Part shown: positions 58,747 through 64,000 of the stretch, piece by piece
How positions within the stretch are numbered: the first letter of the stretch is position 1
Layout: each line of letters begins with the position of its first letter
DNA from: Allodiplogaster sudhausi
Lineage: Eukaryota > Nematoda > Chromadorea > Rhabditida > Diplogasteridae
Assembly (NCBI GenBank): GCA_945643635.1
Contig: CALZFC010000007.1
Coordinates: forward strand, 496,001 to 560,000
DNA length: 64,000 nucleotides
Direction of reading: 5' to 3'
Made by a program: the position numbers and the translations under genes
Notes under the pieces: model-generated
Told to the model about the DNA's origin: nothing
Databases searched by the model: none
What the model saw: the letters and a program-made list of their open reading frames with translations, nothing else

Positions 58747-61278
58747 CATCCAAGAACTCTTCGCGCTAGACAGCGAGAAATTGATCGTGAAGAGCAGTGA
58801 CCCTCCAGAAGACTGCGCAGTTCTACACGCTGTGAGAGTTGAAAATGTCATCAACCACAACTGCCTTTGGTATAAAAATTCCTTCCTGAAGATTTTTCTG
58901 GTGAGATCTGGATCGGCTCAGCAGTCGACAAAGGAGGAAAGCATCGCAAGATATGGATTACTGTAGTTAATGCTGGATTGGCAAACTCACCACATTCCTT
59001 CTTCCCTGTCTGTATGCATGAAGGCAATGAGAGCTATGAAAATTGCCGAAAGACATTTAAGAGACATTTCGATCAGCTGAGTGATTTGAAAGAGATGACT
59101 GTTAGTGACAGCAAGTACAGAGTTCAGGTATTTCTAGGTGGAGACGGATCGGCCCTTCCTTGTCTCACAGGCCAGCGCGGGGCATGCGCCAAATATCCCT
59201 GTTTTCTTTGCGAAATTCACGAGTCTCAACTCCCTTATTCACCCGGTGTTCCTCTTCGAACCCACGGCAAATAGTGATATTCACCCATTCACCCAGCATT
59301 CACCCACATTCACCCAACTAGTAAAATACATAGCGTGGGTGAATGGGTGAATATTGCTATTTGCCCGAACCCATGAGTCCCTGGCAGAGGATTATGCCAA
59401 ATTTCAGAAGCTCGTGTCCGATTTTGAGCTAGAGATAAAACGTTCCCCGAACTTTGCCGAAAAATATCTTTTTGAAGACCCATTCTGTTGACTCTGCCGC
59501 TCTTCACCGAGTCAGTCTAGATCAGATATGCCTTCCAATTCTGCACATCCGCCTTAGGCTAATTGGTGAAACTATGGACGCAATTGAAGGACTCTCAATC
59601 TCTCAGAATGCTCGCAATAATGGTGCTGTAGGCATATCATTCTCTAGCTACAAGGACTGTCAGCGGGGAGTGAGTGCGCTGGCTGCAGAGTGGGAACATA
59701 GTAAAAAGGACTTGAAGAGAGAGAGAGAGAGCGATAAACTTGATGACTTTGTTAAGCGGTTGCATGACTCCCAGCAAGCCCGTGGCTGTCAGCGTCACGT
59801 TCATGGGATAGGATCACGTAGTCAGACTCCAGTTCTCACTAACAGGGAGTGCGCGGCTGGCGCGGAATGCATTGCAGCGCACATTGCGAAATTGAAGTTG
59901 TCGATCTTGGTCGATGAAGGGGGAATTGTGTGCAAAGAATGTAAGCGAGCCTTTCACCTTGTCTGTGTTGCAATCACTTCTCGAGAAATGCTAGAGTAGC
60001 ACGTGAATTCTGGGGCGCCCAAGGTACGTGGACGGAAACGAAAGCTGGACGAGTGTGATTACATCTGCACATTCTGTCATTTTAACGGCAAACTGCTGTT
60101 CAAATAATGCTGGCTGATCTTCCTTCTCGAATTAGCAAGCAAGTAGACGAAGTCGATCGTAGGAAGCGGGAAGTTGCATCTCTTGAAGTTAAGCACAACG
60201 CATGCATGATGGCCCTCTCCGAAAACGCACGCCCTTCTTTCCGAGACATTCTTCACATCCACTCTGTGCCGCGTAAGATGCCACTGAAGCAGATGCATGG
60301 CGGTCTTATCATTAAGGTCTTAGGAGATGTTGCGCTTGGCCGCCTTGATTATCTTTTTCAGCAGGACGATCGCGATTTGTCATCTAGGTGGACTGATCTC
60401 CTTTCTTCCTTGCGGTCATGGAGAGTGCTTGAAGGCTTCTTCGAGGCGCAATTCTATTTTGGCGCAGAAATCGCGCAGTACGGTAACGATTTCTGCAGGC
60501 AGCTTGGCGACACTCTGCCACACTTCCGCTGGCTATCAAAGAAACAAGAGTCACAAGTTTGCGACGTATCAGATGCTAACAACGATGAGCCATTACATGG
60601 AATTGAAATCGACCAGTTCTAGGTCAGCCAAGATGATTCGAGAAAGGGGAGTCGCCAACCCTCTTCTCTGCTGCACAAGAAATATGGGTAGACCGGTAGC
60701 GAAATAAGTTTAGGGAGAAAATACGAGAGAGTGGTATGCCCAAGGTGGGATCCTGCAGAAGTTGACAGAGAGTCGTCAGTGCTGGGGTGCCGCGGTTGGG
60801 CATTGGTTCAACTCCCTAGATATGCCCCTCACGCCACCGATCATGGCTGAGAAGTTCGGGAAAGTGGCAGAATCCGCGTGGCGGTTGCATGGCCTGGGCT
60901 GGTTCTATACAAGTGAGATTTTGAGTGTGATTGGAGAGTATGAGTCTGAGGTCGCAATGTTTGCGTCAGTGTTCTCATCGGTGGAAAAGAAAAATGGCCA
61001 CTGGAAATCGAGTTGCACGTGCTTTCTGAACACTCCGTAGCTTTTGCACGGAAATGGAAACACCTGGGCTTTTTCGGGAAGCACGGGATTGAGCATGTGC
61101 ATGCCGACGATAATAGGTGCATGAGAAATTACGGCGCCATTACACAGTGAATGAAGGGGAATTGCTAGTGAGAGTAATGGCGTGCTGTCAACGACAAAAT
61201 GACAGATGAAATGTGAAATGTGACGAAAGATGACGAGGATCTTCTTATCTGCGCTCCGGCCAATGGACGAAGGCACAG
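58128..61278 (+). pseudogene. transposon-like gene copy C, degenerate, with putative catalytic core
   Basis: From the ATG at 58128 a frame of about 100 residues is basic, then coiled (FELAQINARNQIESLEARIR). Similarity to the family then continues across several stops and frame changes. Landmarks are WIGSAVDKGGKHRKIWITVV (about 58900-58960); a block with FLGGDGSALPCLTGQ and CAKYPCFLCE (about 59120-59215); an acidic/basic helix region; CKECKRAFHLVC (about 59935-59970), a possible zinc-binding knuckle; GLIIKVLGDVALGRLDYLF (about 60305-60360); and GFFGKHGIEHVHADDNRC (about 61060-61115). GA microsatellites have expanded inside the frame at 58719-58746 and 59718-59732. Asp in DKGG, Asp in GGDGS and Glu in GIEH could be a DDE triad; this is a hypothesis. 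The copy is broken and interrupted by a 100-bp element at 59266. Confidence 0.65.
59266..59365. mobile_element. 100-bp inverted-repeat element (MITE-like)
   Basis: Starts GGCAAATAGTGATATTCACC and ends with its near-perfect reverse complement; the arms are about 29 bp with two mismatches. The interior repeats ATTCACCCA. It is flanked by CGAACCCA on both sides (59257-59264 and 59366-59373; a ninth base differs, C against T). Removing it with one flank joins PLRTH to ESLAEDYAKF, restoring the reading frame around the insertion. The 8-9 bp duplication would fit hAT or MULE-type non-autonomous elements. Confidence 0.8.
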
Positions 61279-61356
61279 GTTAGACATTATTAATTTTCTT
61301 TTTCATTGAATAGCAGATAAACCGAATGTTCTGAGATCTTGGTGTGTCTCTTGTAG

Positions 61357-61625
61357 GGTGCTCGTAATGCTCGAGGAGGAAAAAGCAGCCTGCGGGGACT
61401 CGACGATCAACATCCCTTCTTGCTCGCAGGTAAAGAGAGAATGTGTGAGAGAGAGAGAAGAGAGAGTGAAAGATTTATTTACGTAACTGTGAAATCATTG
61501 AGAGTGTTTTGAGAAAGGTAGATTAACAATGTTTTTATTTCCAGAGCAAGATCTTCGAGGGCTCATGCAACTCGACGGTCGACAGCAGGAAGTACAGCCC
61601 ATCCTGCTCGCAGAATCTCGATTGA
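61357..61625 (+). CDS. two terminal exons of an unrecognised Cys-rich C-terminus
   Basis: Exon 61357-61429 (after TTGTAG, before GTAAAGAG) and exon 61545-61625 (after TTTCCAG, ending TGA) join in phase. They also join in phase to the segment ending at 61278 (DLLICAPANGRRHR before GTTAGA). The product ends with two similar units, CGDSTINIPSCSQ and CNSTVDSRKYSPSCSQNLD. The upstream segment belongs to the degenerate copy C region and has a stop in frame, so this may be the end of that transposon-like gene, or a host gene whose earlier exons were lost. Splice signals are good; identity is unknown. Confidence 0.4.
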
Positions 61626-61940
61626 GAGAGAGAAGACAGAGAGAGAGGTGAAATGGAAAGTGTTCATTGTTGAAATGATTGAAAGTGTTTCGACAAATGA
61701 TATTAATAATGTCTTCCTTTCAAGAAGTCGTGTCGGAGTTATGAAGAGCACAACTCGCATCTCTCTATTTCCTCCACCCTTATCCCAGATGATTCCAAGA
61801 CGCATAGAATGTACTGCAATGCCAATGAAGGCATGGATGTATGTATTTGATATGCGTTATTTATGTGTGTGCTTTGAAAGTACTTTACATATGCAGAGTC
61901 ACAGTAAAGCAAGTAATATACATATGTACATGTTTTTTTT

Positions 61941-63892
61941 TCACTTTGCCTTCAAAGCCGCCTGAGCAGCTGCGTGGTAGTAGCCAGGCGGAAGACGGGC
62001 CGCAGGGCAAGACTCGCAGGGCCATGGAGCGCCCGGGGTACCGCGGTCTCCGGGCGGCCCCGGCGGTCCTCGTGCTCCCTTCTCGCCTCGCACTCCCTCG
62101 GGCCCCCGCTCGCCGCGCGAAGCTCCGAAGCCTAGAACAGAACTACGTGTTTATCTACTTTAATTTTTATCACTTAGAGTAGTTAATTTGATCAATTAAA
62201 TAAAATTAATCAGAATGTAGGCCATGCGCCTAGCCTGGTCTTCCTGCCGTTCCAGTCGGGCCCTTCTTTCCAGGCGGCCCCTGTCTCCCAGGAGGTCCCT
62301 CTGGTCCCGGTGGCCCGGGTGTTTGTAGTGCCTCGCCGTTCTCGCCACGCTTCCCCGGCTTCCCCGGCTTGCCTGAGAAATCAAACTTTCAATTGATGTG
62401 TCAAATAATACTATTTATTCGAAATCATAATTTCTCGATTAAAAGCTTTTGGAATCAATTTTAGTCATTTGCCTGGAAAGACACATTAATTTTATACTCT
62501 TGGGATATGCATTCAAATTTCCAAATTTCCTACATATGCAGGACCGTCTGCTGACCATCGAAACCCTTGTCGCCGGGCGGGCCGGGTTCTCCGCGGGGGG
62601 AAGGCGGTGCGGGGGCGCCTGGCGCGCCGGATCTACCGCGCTTGCCTCTCGGTCCTGGATCACCGGGTGCGCCACGGTCGCTGAAAAACAAATCTTTAGT
62701 GGTTTAAAAAAAAATTGAATTTGTTACTTGTTATGATGCTTTCACAAACTTTTTTCATCTACCTTCTGCAAGTCTATCTCTTTCTGCATTTCGTTCTATC
62801 ACTGCCACTTTTTCTACATTCTTTGACTGTCTCTCCCCATTCATTGTCAGCTATACCCGGGTTCTCCGTGTGGGCAGCTACGATCACAGAACGGGCGGGT
62901 GTCGCCCACGCCAGGGCGACCGTCCATCCCGGGGCGACCTGATGGCGAGGAAATAAACTTCAACTCCGGATATTTAAGCCTTGTGCATCACTTAGTCAAA
63001 TTCTTAATCGACATTTTGTGTCTATTCAGTGCATTTTTAAGTAGAAACAAAAGTGGTAATGAATAAAAAGTAAGAGAAAGAAGAACTGTTTGCTGACCAG
63101 GTTCCCCGTCAATGCCATCCATGGCAGAGCGGCCTGGCATTCCAGGCGGGCCGGGTGGACCCACGCAGCACGACGCTCAAAGATACAAATCTTTTTCTTC
63201 AATTTGAAACAACAAAAAAAAAACAAAAGAAATGTGATGAAATTACACAGATTAAAGAAATGCGAAATGGCAATGAAAATAACCCTGTGCCTGTCGTCTC
63301 TCACGCACACTCGCGGCCACTTCTCGCTGGCGCTGCCAGAGACTGCCGATCAATGTCTTCAAGTTATTCACTTTCTTGTTGTCTTATGTATTTATTTCAC
63401 TTCCCATAAACAATGCCAAATTTCTTGTGAAATGAAACTCTCGCAATAATCCTAACAAGCACTACTTTATCAAGTACAATTCACAGCTGTCTAATCCATT
63501 TCTGCATTGTGCAAACAGTGATGATGGCTTCTTTTCGCTCACACCCAATCGTGCCCTCTAGGCGCATAGTTATGGCTATCGAAGTGATGGATGGAATAGA
63601 TATCTCTGACCGGACAATGACTGGCATCCCTGGTGGCCAGCAAGAGACTGGCTCTGAGCAGCAGCAGTGGCCCGAGGCCGGCTGCGCAAACGAGCGCTGC
63701 TACGGAGAGAGCGACGGCGAGGCGGAGACGGGCACGCAGCGAGAGACGCCCCAGGCTAAAGGGACGCCGCTTCTCGGCCACTCCCTCCGGCTCTCGTTTA
63801 TCTGCCTCTTTTCCAGAAGCGGTCATCGTTGCTTCGATCTCTTTTGTCTGATCTTCAAATAGTATTAGGTTTGTTTCTGCCGTAATTTCCAT
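61941..63892 (-). CDS. cuticle collagen
   Basis: Gly-X-Y exons run on the minus strand. About 63170-63107 reads SCCVGPPGPPGMPGRSAMDG; 62941-62855 reads GRPGMDGRPGVGD then FCDRSCPHGEPG; about 62680-62560 reads APGDPGPRGKRG and GEPGPPGDKG; about 62375-62235 reads GKPGKPGKRGENG and GPPGPEGPPG. The last exon, 62131-61941, reads GERGPEGVRGEKGARGPPGP and ends CESCPAARLPPGYYH...AK, TGA. Cysteine pairs flanking interrupted Gly-X-Y blocks are typical of nematode cuticle collagens, which are secreted by the epidermis and cross-linked. An N-terminal exon (63892-63630) with a hydrophobic segment (LRLAVALSVAALVCAAGLGP) and a possible helical exon near 63355-63290 (SLWQRQREVAASVRERR) probably complete it, but their joins are not proven. 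The donor of the exon ending near 62235 appears to be GC rather than GT. Confidence 0.82.
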
Positions 63893-63931
63893 ATCACAAG
63901 ATATTTTACACTTTCATTTCAGGATTCTGCA

Positions 63932-64000
63932 ATGAGGCAAGCCTTGACAGACAATTGGCTGAAAGCGTCGGCATTTCTCACCGCCGCAGCATTTCTCTGC
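63932..64000 (+). CDS. possible start of a plus-strand gene, cut by window end
   Basis: A strong TTTCATTTCAG acceptor at 63911-63921 is followed 10 bp later by an ATG and an open frame, MRQALTDNWLKASAFLTAAA, whose second half is hydrophobic like a signal peptide. An acceptor this close to an ATG suggests trans-splicing. Only 23 codons are in the window, and a minus-strand first exon of the collagen is an alternative reading, so confidence is low. Confidence 0.35.
   Translation, partial: MRQALTDNWLKASAFLTAAAFLC

Noticed and set aside
61563..61805. Minus-strand 80-residue frame
   Set aside because: Overlaps the well-spliced plus-strand terminal exon and has no splice context of its own.
1..64000. 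tRNA, rRNA or CRISPR-like arrays
   Set aside because: I looked for cloverleaf-like B-box sequence, rRNA-like blocks and spaced direct repeats and saw none; the periodic repeats are microsatellites and short minisatellites.

Overview
The window looks like nuclear DNA from a free-living nematode. The evidence is a cuticle collagen with short Gly-X-Y exons and paired cysteines, a ShKT (SXC) module on a carboxypeptidase, genes cut into exons of 50-200 bp by small introns with TTTCAG-type acceptors, and several start codons just after an isolated acceptor, as expected for spliced-leader trans-splicing. Species cannot be assigned. Introns and spacers are loaded with GA/CT microsatellites, which are clearest from 4.4 to 43 kb.

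From left to right, nearly all host genes lie on the minus strand. (1) 551-2352 is a nine-exon gene for a 376-residue protein with two related WN.GG repeats; its family is unknown to me and it has a TATA box. (2) 4003-21095 and perhaps further is a SETD2/MET-1-type H3K36 methyltransferase with AT-hook, acidic and RS-rich N-terminal regions, then AWS-SET-postSET, a degenerate WW domain and a C-terminal SRI domain. (3) 23265-24283 is a 114-residue TFIIIC subunit 6 (GTF3C6-like) protein. (4) 26029-31902 is a 17-exon secreted M14 carboxypeptidase of 582 residues with all catalytic residues, an Asp at the specificity position and a C-terminal ShKT domain. (5) 32-43.8 kb is microsatellite-rich and gene-poor, with one likely small secreted peptide gene at 37981-38582. 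(6) 43871-45958 is a CHTOP/Friend-of-PRMT1-like mRNA-export factor.

The accessory part, 46.4-61.3 kb, is a nest of mobile DNA. Three copies of a transposon-like gene lie in tandem, with a coiled-coil N-terminus, a conserved Asp-Lys-Gly-Gly motif and a GGDGS plus Cys-rich core. The second copy is split by a young, apparently complete Ty3/gypsy-class LTR retrotransposon (49274-57653; 603-bp LTRs with one visible difference; AGAT target duplication). It encodes Gag and Pol in one 2216-residue frame. Its only zinc knuckle is at the extreme C-terminus, after integrase and a roughly 430-residue extension. The third copy is broken by stops and by a 100-bp inverted-repeat element.

The right end has two short plus-strand exons (61357-61625), a minus-strand cuticle collagen (61941-63892) and the first codons of a possible plus-strand gene. 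The host genes cover chromatin marking, Pol III transcription, mRNA export and extracellular or cuticle processing and show no operon-like functional link. The strongest novelty candidates are the retrotransposon's relocated zinc knuckle and C-terminal extension, and the tandem DKGG family.
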